DNA from: Tahibacter soli
GTDB taxonomy: Bacteria; Pseudomonadota; Gammaproteobacteria; Xanthomonadales; Rhodanobacteraceae
Length of the DNA stretch: 64,000 nt
Direction of reading: 5' to 3'
Assembly (NCBI RefSeq): GCF_025717065.2
Contig: NZ_JAOVZO020000018.1
Location: forward strand, 1,178,001-1,242,000
Part shown: positions 8,404 to 17,351 of the stretch, in pieces
Position numbering within the stretch: the stretch's first letter is position 1
Layout: each line of letters opens with the position of its first letter
Notes under the pieces: generated by a model
Database searches by the model: none
The model's input: only the letters and a program-made list of their open reading frames with translations
What the model was told of the DNA's origin: nothing
Made by a program: the position numbers and the translations under genes

Positions 8404-9648
8404 GTGGACAATGCAAAACGTCGCGTCGTCGTCACCGGGCTCGGCACGGTCAGTCCCGTCGGCAACGACGTCGACACCGCGTGGCGCAACGTGCGCGACG
8501 CCGTCAGCGGCATCGGACCGATCACGCATTTCGACACCGCCGCCTACGCGACGAAGATCGCGGGGCAGGTGCGCGACTTCGACGCGACGCGCTACATGTC
8601 GGCGAAAGAAGTGCGTTTCACCGATCCTTTCATCCACTACGGCGTCGCGGCCGGACGCCAGGCGTTCGACGACGCCGGCCTCGCGGTCACGCCGGAAAAC
8701 GCCGCGCGCATCGGCGTGGCGATCGGCTCGGGCATCGGCGGCATCGGCACGATGGAAACGACGTCGCTGCTGCTCGCCGAGCGCGGTCCGCGCCGCATCT
8801 CGCCGTTCTTCCTGCCGGGCAGCATGATCAACATGGCGTCGGGCTTCCTGTCGATCGGGCTCGGGCTCGAAGGCCCGAACCTGTGTACGACCACCGCGTG
8901 CAGCACCGCGACGCACAGCATCGGCCTCGCGCTGCGCACGATCCAGCACGGCGACGCCGACGTGATGATCGCCGGCGGATCGGAACACTCGACGACCGGC
9001 ACCGCGATCGCCGGCTTCTGCTCGGCGCGCGCGATGTCCACGCGCAACGACGCGCCCGGCGAGGCGAGCCGGCCGTGGGACGCCGAACGCGACGGCTTCG
9101 TGCTGTCCGACGGCGCCGGCGCGCTGGTGCTCGAGGAGTACGAGCACGCGAAGGCGCGCGGCGCGAAGATCTACGCCGAACTCGCCGGCTTCGGCATGTC
9201 GAGCGACGCCTACCACGTGACCGCGCCCGAACCGAGCGGCGACGGCGCGCGCCGCAGCATGCGCAACGCGCTCGCCGACGCGGGCCTGAATCCCGCCGAC
9301 GTCGGCTACGTCAACGCACACGCGACGTCGACGGAACTGGGCGACCGCGCCGAAGTGCAGGCGATCTACGCCGCGTTCGGCGAACACGCGCGGCGCCTCG
9401 CGGTGAGTTCGACGAAGTCGACGACCGGGCATCTGCTCGGCGCGGCCGGCGCGGTCGAGGCGATCTACAGCGTGCTGGCGCTGCATTACGGCGTGATACC
9501 GCCGACCGCGAACCTGCACGTGCCGGGCGAGGGCTGCGATCTCGACTTCGTGCCGCGGGTCGCGCGCGACGCGAAGCTCGTCGCGGCGATCTCGAACTCG
9601 TTCGGTTTCGGTGGCACGAACGGCACGCTCGCGTTCAAGAAGGTCTGA
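8404..9648 (+). CDS. fabF: Beta-ketoacyl-ACP synthase II-like enzyme
   Basis: The 414-residue protein is a full-length KAS II type condensing enzyme. The nucleophile is Cys166 in TTTACSTAT; the catalytic histidines are His306 in NAHATS and His343 in [11 protein letters not shown]; Lys338 is also present. The C-terminal GFGGTNG loop is intact. It starts with GTG and has only a weak ribosome site. It lies next to a thioesterase, not in the usual fabD-fabG-acpP-fabF cluster, so it is probably a second, specialised KAS II copy for a modified or secondary fatty acid. The symbol reflects the family; a housekeeping role is not implied. Confidence 0.85.
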   Translation: MDNAKRRVVVTGLGTVSPVGNDVDTAWRNVRDAVSGIGPITHFDTAAYATKIAGQVRDFDATRYMSAKEVRFTDPFIHYGVAAGRQAFDDAGLAVTPENAARIGVAIGSGIGGIGTMETTSLLLAERGPRRISPFFLPGSMINMASGFLSIGLGLEGPNLCTTTACSTATHSIGLALRTIQHGDADVMIAGGSEHSTTGTAIAGFCSARAMSTRNDAPGEASRPWDAERDGFVLSDGAGALVLEEYEHAKARGAKIYAELAGFGMSSDAYHVTAPEPSGDGARRSMRNALADAGLNPADVGYVNAHATSTELGDRAEVQAIYAAFGEHARRLAVSSTKSTTGHLLGAAGAVEAIYSVLALHYGVIPPTANLHVPGEGCDLDFVPRVARDAKLVAAISNSFGFGGTNGTLAFKKV

Positions 9649-9943
9649 GCGCGGCGCCGTCCGCGCCGGCGCGTCGTCGCGCGTTCACGCCGCGCATTGC
9701 AAATCGCGGCGCGGTCGCGCTCGCCGCTCATGCAGGGCGCGGCGACGGCGTCGCCTCCCTGCCGAACTGTGCCGTTGCGCAACCGTTGCCGATGCGCGAC
9801 GAACGGCGACGATGGCCGGCGTTGTCGCGCAGAGCCCGCTTCCCGGGCCGCTCGTTAAGAAAATGAACAATTGCTGTTGTCGTTTCGTTCGCTGGCATCG
9901 GCCTTGAACGACCCCTACCGACCGGGATCGGTGGGAGACGACG

Positions 9944-11557
9944 ATGAAAGCCAGCGACGGTATGCAACGGGGAACGGTGCGGCGGATGCGCGATGCGGCG
10001 CTCTGCGCGTGTTTGATAGGCATGGCGGGCGCGGCGCTCGCCGAGTCCGCCGTGCGCCGCGTGTCGACGACGCCGCCCGTGCGCGGTGCGGCGCCCGCCG
10101 ATGCGGAAGGGATGACCTGCGCGACGATACCGGACGACGGCTACGACGGCAGCCTCGGCTCGATGACGTGCGTCGACGTGCCCGGCGTGAACGCGACGGT
10201 CGAGCACGTCAAGCTGCACCTGGCGCTGCGGCATCGCTTCGCCGGCGACCTCGTGGTCAAGGTCGTCGACCCGGGCAATCGTGCGGTGACGGTGATGAGC
10301 CGGCCGGGCATGCCGGAAAGCGCCGACGACGGCTCGGGCTGCTGCGGCGCTCCGGCCGGATTGACGCAGACCTCGCCGGTCAGCTTCGCCGACGACGCGG
10401 CCGGACCGTCGGCCGAAGCGATGGGCGCGGGCTTGCGCGACGCCCAGGTCGTGTGTCGCGACGATCCGAACTGCGCGTTCGTACCGGCGGCGGGCGCGGC
10501 GGCGCCGGGCGGTCTGTCGACGTTCAACGGCGCGAACGGCGCGGGCACGTGGAAGGTGTGCGTCGGCGACGCCGAGAATCTCGAGACCGGCGGCCTGTGT
10601 TCGGCCGTGCTCGCGTTCAACCGTCTCGAAAGCGATCTGGCGCTGACCGCGACGTTTCCGAACGGCATGTCGGCCGACCAGCCGTACGTGCTCGCGTTCG
10701 ACGCGGTCAACCGCGGGCCTAGCGCGCAGACGAACGTCTTCGTGAACGCGGTGCTGTCGTCGGGCCTGAGCTACGTGTCGGACGACTGCGGCGGCGTGCC
10801 GAGCGGCGAGGGCTGGCGCTGGAACGCCGGCGCGCTCGGCGTCGATGCGCACGCGCGCTGCAACGTCACGGTGCGCATGGCGCAGTCGGGCCAGTGCCGT
10901 TCGGTCAGCACGACCGCGGGCATCGCCGGCGACATCGCCGACCCGCAGCCGCAGAACAACGTCGCGGTCGCGCAGGAAGGCGATGCGAACCGCGTCGTCG
11001 ATCCGGGCTACGAAGCGTCCGGACCGGCCGGCGGCGGCGCGTGGACGTCGACGTCGACGAACTTCGGCCACGTGTTCTGCGCGGTCGGTCGCTGCACCGA
11101 CGTACCGACGCTCAACGCCTGGGACGGCGACTGGTGGGCGTGGTTCGGCGGCGTCGATCCGGTCATGCCGGGCGATGCGGCGTTGCCCGAAATCGGCACG
11201 GTCCGGCAGACGGTCGCGATTCCGGCCGGCGCGACGGCGCTCGCGTTCCGGCTGCGCGTGCCGAGCTGCAGCGGCAGCGCGTCGGACTTTCTCGCGCTCA
11301 CCGTCGACGGCGTCGAGCGCTGGCGCGTCGACGCGAGCGACGCCACGCTGTGCGGCGGCACCGCGTACACACAGCAGACGGTCGACGTATCGGCGTTCGC
11401 CGACGACGCGAACCATGTCGTCGAGTTGCATGGCGAGCAGCGGGCGGCGGGCGGCGCGACGTCGTTCTTCGTCGACGACGTGCAACTCGTCGCGCCGGCG
11501 GTCTGCGGTCGCGGCGACAGCGTCTACCTCGACGGGTTCGAGGGCGCGACGCCGTAG
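9944..11557 (+). CDS. Secreted multidomain DUF11-type protein with DGFE C-terminal tail
   Basis: This protein of 537 residues has a signal peptide, probably read from the inner region MRDAALCACLIGMAGAALA (about 16-34). Residues about 60-225 form a P-domain-like module with GAGTWKVCVGD. About 228-345 are a DUF11 (conserved-repeat) Ig-like domain (YVLAFDAVNRGPSAQTNVFV). About 360-520 form a jelly-roll domain like carbohydrate-binding or MAM modules (FGHVFC, DWWAWFGG, FFVDDVQLV). Many cysteines suggest disulfides. The protein ends GDSVYLDGFEGATP, a tail shared with two other secreted proteins in the window. The start follows GGGAG at 9933-9937. Function is unknown; surface or extracellular location is likely. 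Confidence 0.78.
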   Translation: MKASDGMQRGTVRRMRDAALCACLIGMAGAALAESAVRRVSTTPPVRGAAPADAEGMTCATIPDDGYDGSLGSMTCVDVPGVNATVEHVKLHLALRHRFAGDLVVKVVDPGNRAVTVMSRPGMPESADDGSGCCGAPAGLTQTSPVSFADDAAGPSAEAMGAGLRDAQVVCRDDPNCAFVPAAGAAAPGGLSTFNGANGAGTWKVCVGDAENLETGGLCSAVLAFNRLESDLALTATFPNGMSADQPYVLAFDAVNRGPSAQTNVFVNAVLSSGLSYVSDDCGGVPSGEGWRWNAGALGVDAHARCNVTVRMAQSGQCRSVSTTAGIAGDIADPQPQNNVAVAQEGDANRVVDPGYEASGPAGGGAWTSTSTNFGHVFCAVGRCTDVPTLNAWDGDWWAWFGGVDPVMPGDAALPEIGTVRQTVAIPAGATALAFRLRVPSCSGSASDFLALTVDGVERWRVDASDATLCGGTAYTQQTVDVSAFADDANHVVELHGEQRAAGGATSFFVDDVQLVAPAVCGRGDSVYLDGFEGATP

Positions 11558-11591
11558 CGATCGGGCGCGTCGGGCAGCGCGCCGCGGCGAG

Positions 11592-12704
11592 TCAGGCGAC
11601 GGCCGCGGCGCAGCGGCGGGCGAGGTCGATGTCCTTGAACGCGGTCAGGCGCGGCAGCACGCTGCGCAAGAGCGCGCGGGCGGCGCGCTTTTCGCCGAGC
11701 CGCGCGCTGGCGATCACCAGGTGCGCGGCGATGAAGTCGCAGACCATCTGCGTCAGCGGCGTGTTGGATGCCGCGGCCTGGCCTTCGATCGCGCGCTCGA
11801 AACGATCCTTCGCGACGTCGTCGTGGCCGCGTTCGAGCGCGATCAGGCCCTCGGCGTAGTCGACGAACGTCTGCGCGAGCGCCGTGCGCGTGCGGCCGGC
11901 GATGCCGGCGAGCAGGCGCTGTGCCGCGTCCGCGTCGCGCCGGCGCCAGACGAGCGTGACCGCGTAGTCGATCGTTTCGGGCATGCCGCCGCCGGAGAGG
12001 CGCCACGCCTCTTCCTGGCAGCGCAGGGCGCCGGTCCAGTCGCGTGCGGCGAAGTGGATCGACGCGATGCGGCCGAGGTACACCTGCCGGGGTGCGACGG
12101 TCGCCTCGTAGTGCGCGACGCTCGCTAGCGCGGCGGCGAGATCGCCCTGCGCCGCCACCGCGGTCGCGTCGCGGATGTCGACGTCGAACCGCGGCGTCGG
12201 GGCCAGAAACCACCGCCGCCAGCGGCGAAAGAACGCGCATTGCCTGCGCACGTCGTCCCAGCGCGCCCACGCCGAAGCGTCGAGCAGCTTCTGGTACGCC
12301 AGCGACGGAACCGCCGCCCAGGCGGGAAACGCAAGGCCGATCGCCGCGAGCGCGAAGCTCGCCTGGTCGACGAGCGAATACGGCGCGCCGCCGGCGAGAT
12401 TCCACAATGCCCACGCGAGCGGCGGCACCCAGGCGATCCAGTTGCCGATGTAGCAGGCGCGCACGAACGCGAAACCGTGCAGCGGATCGGTGAGCGCGGC
12501 GAGCTCTGCGTCGGCGCTGACCTCGGCCGGCGCCATGCCTTCGGCACGCAGCTGCGCAGGCAATATCTCGTCGGTGTGGAACACGATGTCGCGCAGCCCG
12601 CTTTGTTCGAGCCGGAACTTCGCGGCATCGAGACTCGCCGCGTCGATGCGGCCGGCGCGGCGCCCGCCGTCGTCGCCGGCGGCCGAGTAGAGGAACAGCG
12701 TCAT
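11592..12704 (-). CDS. Membrane protein with GspF-like N-terminus and helical repeats
   Basis: I do not recognise a characterised family for this 370-residue protein. The first 45 residues (YSAAGDDGGRRAGRIDAAS...) resemble the short N-terminal module of type II secretion GspF proteins, but the rest does not. Two hydrophobic stretches lie at about 86-108 and 112-135. The C-terminal 200 residues are Ala-rich helical pairs, like TPR repeats. The start is fixed by AGGGAAGTGCG just upstream. It is divergent from the TetR gene, whose operator-like palindrome lies 77 bases upstream of this start, so TetR may control both. It meets the previous gene tail to tail. Confidence 0.68.
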   Translation of the reverse strand: MTLFLYSAAGDDGGRRAGRIDAASLDAAKFRLEQSGLRDIVFHTDEILPAQLRAEGMAPAEVSADAELAALTDPLHGFAFVRACYIGNWIAWVPPLAWALWNLAGGAPYSLVDQASFALAAIGLAFPAWAAVPSLAYQKLLDASAWARWDDVRRQCAFFRRWRRWFLAPTPRFDVDIRDATAVAAQGDLAAALASVAHYEATVAPRQVYLGRIASIHFAARDWTGALRCQEEAWRLSGGGMPETIDYAVTLVWRRRDADAAQRLLAGIAGRTRTALAQTFVDYAEGLIALERGHDDVAKDRFERAIEGQAAASNTPLTQMVCDFIAAHLVIASARLGEKRAARALLRSVLPRLTAFKDIDLARRCAAAVA

Positions 12705-12780
12705 CGCACTTCCCTGGCTGCGGATGCGCGGTTGTAGCACGGCTCGCCCGTGCATGGCACGCGGCGCTTGCCGTTCGCGG

Positions 12781-12809
12781 CCTTCATGTTTACAGTGTAA
12801 ACATGAAGG
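12781..12809. promoter_or_regulatory. 29-bp perfect palindrome over the tetR start codon
   Basis: The arms CCTTCATGTTTACA and TGTAAACATGAAGG flank a single G at 12795 with no mismatch. The ATG of the TetR gene (12803-12805) lies inside the right arm. TetR dimers bind palindromes of this size, so this is most simply an autoregulatory operator. A ribosome site cannot be placed upstream without entering the palindrome, so translation may be leaderless or weak. The inner core GTTTACAGTGTAAAC is the likely contact region. Confidence 0.85.
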
Positions 12810-13390
12810 CGCAGCCGACCACCGCGCAGGCGCTGCTCAAGGCCGCGCGCAAGCTGTTCGAAAAGCACGGCGCCGAGGCCGTGACGATGCGGCGCGTCGG
12901 AGATGCGGTCGGCGTCAGCGCGATGGCGATCTACCGGCACTATCCGAACCGGCAGGCGCTGCTCGACCGCATCGCGACCGAGGCGTTCGTCGATCTCGCC
13001 GCGCATCTCGCCGCCAAGGCGACGCAGACCGACCCGCTCGCGCGGCTGACGCAGCTCGCCGACCTGCATCTCGACTTCGCGCTCGCGCACCGCCGCCTGT
13101 ACGACTACATGTTCTTCGCGCCGCGGCCGGGGGCGCGCAAATATCCGGACGATTTCCACGCGCGCGGTTCGCCGACCGCCAATCCGCTCGCCGATGCCGT
13201 CGCCGACGCGATGCGCGCGGGGCAGTTGCGCGACGACGACGTCTGGGCCGTGGCGTTCGCGCTGTCGACCCAGGCGCACGGCCTCGTCGCGCTGTATCTC
13301 GGCGGCCGTTTCGCGTTCACCCTGCCGCAATTTCGCGCGTTCTATCACGCCACGCTCGGGAGACTCATCGATGGACTCAAAGCCCGCTGA
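12803..13390 (+). CDS. TetR-family transcriptional regulator
   Basis: This 195-residue protein has the TetR N-terminal helix-turn-helix at about residues 10-56, with VTMRRVGDAVGVSAMAIYRHY carrying the recognition helix. The C-terminal ligand domain is of the TetR_C type (ADLHLDFALAHRRLYDYMFF). The start codon sits inside a perfect 29-bp palindrome, strongly suggesting self-repression. The Lnt-like gene begins before its stop (20-base overlap), so the two are co-transcribed and translationally coupled. The effector is not known. Confidence 0.88.
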   Translation: MKAQPTTAQALLKAARKLFEKHGAEAVTMRRVGDAVGVSAMAIYRHYPNRQALLDRIATEAFVDLAAHLAAKATQTDPLARLTQLADLHLDFALAHRRLYDYMFFAPRPGARKYPDDFHARGSPTANPLADAVADAMRAGQLRDDDVWAVAFALSTQAHGLVALYLGGRFAFTLPQFRAFYHATLGRLIDGLKAR

Positions 13391-14834
13391 CGCGCCGCTC
13401 GCGTTTGCGTTCGCCGCCTTCGCCGCGACCGCCGCCGGCGCGTACTTCGCCTATGCGCTGCAACCCGTGTGGTGGCTCGCCTGGCTCGCGCCGATCCCCG
13501 TATTCGCGTACGCGCTGCGCGCCGGCCGCGCGATGGCGTTTGCCGTCGCCGCGCTCGCGTTTCTCGCCGGCGCCGCGAGCTGGTGGCCGTTCCTGCACGG
13601 CCGCCTGCACGTTCCGGCGTTCGCGCTCGCCGCGGCGTTCGCGGTGCCGTCGCTGCTGTTCGGCGTCGCCGCGCTCGTGCTGCGCGCGTTCGCGCGGCGC
13701 GGATTCGTCGCCGCCGCGCCGTTCGCGGTCGCCTGCCTGTGGACCGCCGTGTCGTTCGTCGCCGCGTCGACGTCGGTCGACGGCACCGCCGGCAATCTCG
13801 CGTATTCGCAGATGGACTTCCTGCCGGCGATCCAGATCGCCGCGTTCGGCGGCATCCACGCGATCGGTTTTCTCGTGATGCTGTTCGCCGCGAGCATCGC
13901 CGTGGTCTTCGCACCGGTCGCGGCGAACGCGCGCCTGCGCGCATCGGCGATCGGCGTCGCCGTCGTCGCGCTGGCGCTCGCGGCCGGCGGCTGGCGGCTC
14001 GCCGACACGGTGGCGCCGACGTTGAAGGTCGCCGCGCTCGCGATCGACGACCCCGGCGCCGAGCTCGTGCCGAAGGCCGGTTCGCCGGCCGGGCAGGCGC
14101 TGGTTTCGCGCTACGTCGACGGCGTCGGTGCCGCGGCGAACGCCGGCGCGAAGCTCGTGCTGATTCCCGAGAACATCGCGACGGTCGACGACGCCGCGGC
14201 CCCGGCCTTCGAAACGGCGTTCCGCGACGCCGCGCGCGCGAACGCGGTCGACGTCGTCGTCGGCGCCGGCCGCGGCGCGACCGGCCCGGAACGCAACGTC
14301 GCCTACGTGTTCCGCGCCGGAGGCGACAAACCGGAAAGGTATACGAAGACGCATCTCGTGCCCGGCTTCGAAAAGCACTTCGCGCCGGGCGACGGCACGC
14401 CGCTCGTCGTCGACGATCCGGCCGCGCGCTGGGCCGTGTCGATCTGCAAGGATCTCGATTTTCCGCAGTACCAGCGCAAGTACGGCCTCGCGCGCGCGGG
14501 CCTTCTCGTCGTGCCGGCGTGGGATTTCGTCGACGACGCGTGGATGCACAATCGCATGGCCGTGCTGCGCGGCGTCGAGAACGGCTACGCGATGCTGCGC
14601 ACGGCGCGCGACGGCCTGTTGACGGTCAGCGACGACCGCGGCCGCGTGCTCGCGAGCGTCGAGAGCGCATCGGCGCCGCTCGCGATGCTCGTCGCGACGG
14701 CGCCGGTCGCGCATCGTCCGACGTGGTACGCGCGGATCGGCGATGTATTCTCGTATGCCGCGATCGCCGTGTTCGTACTGCTGTGCGCGTTGCTCGCGCT
14801 CGACGCGCGCAAGCGCGCCGCCGGATCGATCTGA
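13371..14834 (+). CDS. Lnt-like membrane acyltransferase (nitrilase-superfamily)
   Basis: The 487-residue protein has six or more hydrophobic segments in the first 205 residues (for example 10-50, 55-75, 84-104, 113-133, 155-182, 190-208). A carbon-nitrogen hydrolase domain runs from about 218 to 450, and a last membrane helix lies at about 463-480. The catalytic triad is visible: Glu267 in LIPEN, Lys326 in YTKTH and Cys359 in SICKD. This is the plan of apolipoprotein N-acyltransferase, but it is TetR-linked and lacks the usual lnt neighbours (corC, ybeY). It is more likely a paralogue acting on another substrate than the essential Lnt. The start overlaps tetR by 20 bases. Confidence 0.8.
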   Translation: MDSKPADAPLAFAFAAFAATAAGAYFAYALQPVWWLAWLAPIPVFAYALRAGRAMAFAVAALAFLAGAASWWPFLHGRLHVPAFALAAAFAVPSLLFGVAALVLRAFARRGFVAAAPFAVACLWTAVSFVAASTSVDGTAGNLAYSQMDFLPAIQIAAFGGIHAIGFLVMLFAASIAVVFAPVAANARLRASAIGVAVVALALAAGGWRLADTVAPTLKVAALAIDDPGAELVPKAGSPAGQALVSRYVDGVGAAANAGAKLVLIPENIATVDDAAAPAFETAFRDAARANAVDVVVGAGRGATGPERNVAYVFRAGGDKPERYTKTHLVPGFEKHFAPGDGTPLVVDDPAARWAVSICKDLDFPQYQRKYGLARAGLLVVPAWDFVDDAWMHNRMAVLRGVENGYAMLRTARDGLLTVSDDRGRVLASVESASAPLAMLVATAPVAHRPTWYARIGDVFSYAAIAVFVLLCALLALDARKRAAGSI

Positions 14835-14875
14835 CGTTTTGCGCCCGCTGCCGCTACCGACAGGAAAACATCGAA

Positions 14876-16036
14876 GTGGAAAACGCTGATATTGCCGCGG
14901 CGCTGGCGTCGCCGGATCTCGATACGCCGTGCCTCGTCCTCGACGTCGCGCGGCTCGACGCGAATCTCGCGCGCATGAACGCGATCGTCGCGCGCCTGGG
15001 CGTGGCGCTGCGCCCGCACGTGAAGACGGCCAAATGCACGCGCGTGGCGCGCCGGGCGTTCGGCGGCGGCACGGGGCCGATCACCGTGTCGACGTTGCGC
15101 GAAGCCGAGTATTTCTTCGCCGACGGTTTTCGCGATCTGCTGTACGCCGTGTCGATCGCGCCGGCGAAGCTTCCACGCGCCGCGAAGCTCGCGCGTGCCG
15201 GCGCGCGCATGGCGCTCGTCGTCGACGACGCCGGCAGCGCGCAGGCCGTCGCGAGCGCGGCCGTCGCCGAAGGCGCGGCGTTCGACGTGCTGATCGAGAT
15301 CGACGCCGACGGCCACCGCGCGGGGCTCAAGCCCGGCGATCCGCGCATCGTCGAGATCGCGCGCGCGCTCGACGCGGCGCCGGGCGTGCGCTTCGCCGGC
15401 GTCATGACGCATGCCGGCGGTTCGTACGACCGCGTCGGCGCCGCCGCGCTGCGCGCGCATGCCGAGCGCGAACGCGATGCCGTCGTACAGGCGGCGGCGA
15501 TGCTGCGCGACGCGGGGCTGCCGTGCGATACCGTCAGCGTCGGATCGACGCCGACGCTGACCTTCGCGCACGATCTCACCGGCGTGACCGAGGCGCGCGT
15601 CGGCGTGTACGTCTTCCACGATCTCGTGCAGAGCAACCTTGGCGTGTGCGGGCTCGACGCGATCGCGCTGTCGGTGCTCGCGACGGTGATCAGCCACAAG
15701 CGCGACACGGGCCGCGTGATCGTCGACGCCGGAGGGCTGGCGTTGTCGAAAGACCACGGCACCGCGAAGCACGCGATCGACTACGGCTACGGCCAGGTGT
15801 GCGCGCTCGACGGCACGCCGATCGCGGGTCTGCGCGTCGTCGAAGTGAACCAGGAGCACGGGCTGATCGCGGCGGCGGACGACGCGGGCGCGCAGGCGAT
15901 GTTCGAACGCCTGCCGATCGGCGCGCGCGTGCGCGTGCTGCCGAACCATGCATGCATGACGGCAGCGGCCTACGACGCCTATCGGGTGATCGGAGAACGC
16001 GGCCTCGAGGTGTGGGAGCGCTGCAACGGCTGGTGA
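14876..16036 (+). CDS. D-threonine aldolase / D-serine dehydratase-like PLP enzyme
   Basis: This 386-residue enzyme belongs to the alanine-racemase-N fold type III PLP enzymes. Its N-terminus TPCLVLDVARLDANLARM is typical, and the PLP lysine is Lys50 in LRPHVKTAK. The C-terminal beta domain carries the metal-ligand pattern PNHACMT, with a His and Cys two apart, as in D-threonine aldolase and DSD1-type D-serine dehydratase. It would cleave or deaminate a D-3-hydroxy amino acid using PLP and a divalent metal. A GTG start is used, preceded by CAGGAAAACATC. The Lnt-like gene ends 41 bases upstream, possibly the same transcript. Confidence 0.82.
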   Translation: MENADIAAALASPDLDTPCLVLDVARLDANLARMNAIVARLGVALRPHVKTAKCTRVARRAFGGGTGPITVSTLREAEYFFADGFRDLLYAVSIAPAKLPRAAKLARAGARMALVVDDAGSAQAVASAAVAEGAAFDVLIEIDADGHRAGLKPGDPRIVEIARALDAAPGVRFAGVMTHAGGSYDRVGAAALRAHAERERDAVVQAAAMLRDAGLPCDTVSVGSTPTLTFAHDLTGVTEARVGVYVFHDLVQSNLGVCGLDAIALSVLATVISHKRDTGRVIVDAGGLALSKDHGTAKHAIDYGYGQVCALDGTPIAGLRVVEVNQEHGLIAAADDAGAQAMFERLPIGARVRVLPNHACMTAAAYDAYRVIGERGLEVWERCNGW

Positions 16037-16326
16037 CGCGAACGAGCCCGGGCGTGGCGTCGGCGTCCCGCGCTCGCCATGACGTTGTCGACCGTGTTGC
16101 CGGCGCCGTTCGTCAGCACCGCGTGGCGAGTGTCGGTGACGAACAGCAGCTTGCCGGCGTCGTCGCGCAAGCTCGCTGAAACGACGCAGGTGTGCCTCCG
16201 CGACAGCCGGCCGCCCGATGTTGACGATTCGCGCCGCCGTGATGCGACAGATGTCGTGAAGGTCGCGCGAAGATTCGCCGCGTCGCGTCACAGTACTGGC
16301 AGCGCCGATCCGCGCGGGAGGGCCGC
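16037..16326. other. Intergenic region with a possible gene remnant
   Basis: These 290 bases lie between the PLP enzyme and the LysR gene. On the minus strand, about 16080-16200, one frame reads like a normal protein segment (LRDDAGKLLFVTDTRHAVLT), with strong third-position GC and few rare codons. It has no convincing start or ribosome site and runs into the 3' end of the PLP gene. It may be a remnant of a lost gene. No RNA gene or terminator was seen. Confidence 0.35.
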
Positions 16327-17229
16327 ATGAGCCGCGAGATACCGCCGATGTCGACCGATCAGGTCGCCGCGTTCGTCGCGCTGGTCGCGCACGGCAGCCT
16401 GCGCGCGGCGGCCGACGCGCTGCATCTGTCGGAGGAGGGGCTGCGCAACCGGCTGCTGACGCTCGAGGAGCGCCTGCGCGTGCCGCTGTACGAAAAATCG
16501 CGCGGCCGGCGCGGCGACGTGCGCCTGACGCCGCAGGGCCTGCGCTTTCACGCGAAGGCGCTGCGTTTTCTCGCGCATGCGCGCGAGCTGGCGGACCTGT
16601 TCGAACCGGCGCCGGCCACGGCCGAGATCCACGTCGCGGCGAGTCACTATCTCGCGTACTACCGTCTGATCGACATCGTCGCCGCGTTTCAGGCCGAGCA
16701 CGCGCACGTCTCGGTGCGGCTGACCACGCGCAGCGAACGCGAGATTCCGCAGGCGTTCGGCCAGGACCCGCAACTCGCGTTCGGCATCTGCGCGCCGCAG
16801 GAATTTCCGGAAGGGTTGAAATACCGGCCGTGGTTTCGCACCGACTGGTACTGCGTCGCGCCACCCGGCCACGCGCTGCTGCGCGGCGACCGCGCGACGC
16901 TCGCCGAACTCGCGGGCGAACGCCTGATCCTGTTCGAACCCGGCTCGACCGGGCGCCAGCACGTGCTCGAAGCGTTCTACGCGCAAGGTCTCGCGCCGAC
17001 GATCGCGCTCGAGGCGACGTCGACGACGGTGATCCTGCGCATGATCGAAGCGGGCCTCGGCGTCGGCATCGTGCCGCTGCTGCCTTCGGGCGCGGTGACC
17101 GCCGGACTCGCGGTCGCGGCGCTGCCGCTCGCCGACCCGATACGCCCGATCGAATCGGGCATCTTCAGCCGCGCCGAACCGCTCGACCCGACGGCACGGC
17201 GTTTCTGCGATTTCGTGCTCGCGCATTGA
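16327..17229 (+). CDS. LysR-family transcriptional regulator
   Basis: The 300-residue protein has an N-terminal LysR helix-turn-helix (about 10-65, AFVALVAHGSLRAAADALHL) and a periplasmic-binding-like effector domain (about 95-295). The recognition region is slightly unusual (SEEGLRNRLLTLEERL instead of the common S-x-s-A-v-S-r-q-I). The start follows GGGAGGGCCGC. No divergent partner gene is present upstream, which is less usual for LysR; possible targets are the PLP enzyme or the downstream secreted protein. The effector is unknown. Confidence 0.87.
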   Translation: MSREIPPMSTDQVAAFVALVAHGSLRAAADALHLSEEGLRNRLLTLEERLRVPLYEKSRGRRGDVRLTPQGLRFHAKALRFLAHARELADLFEPAPATAEIHVAASHYLAYYRLIDIVAAFQAEHAHVSVRLTTRSEREIPQAFGQDPQLAFGICAPQEFPEGLKYRPWFRTDWYCVAPPGHALLRGDRATLAELAGERLILFEPGSTGRQHVLEAFYAQGLAPTIALEATSTTVILRMIEAGLGVGIVPLLPSGAVTAGLAVAALPLADPIRPIESGIFSRAEPLDPTARRFCDFVLAH

Positions 17230-17351
17230 CGCCGCGAGCCGTGACCCGGAATTTCGGGGACGTCGCGGCGCAAAACCTGCTACCGCGTGCGCATCGCGGC
17301 AACTAGTTTCCTTGACACCGCGCGTTCGCGCGGCACGACAAGGAGTCCGTC

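Noticed and set aside
8404-9648. Possible polyketide synthase module start
   Set aside because: Only a ketosynthase is present; no acyltransferase, carrier protein or further domains follow, so a KAS II enzyme is the better call.
14585-16864. Minus-strand frame of 759 codons over the Lnt-like, PLP and LysR genes
   Set aside because: It spans three real genes and shows only shadow composition; a short segment of neighbouring frame near 16080-16200 is reported separately.
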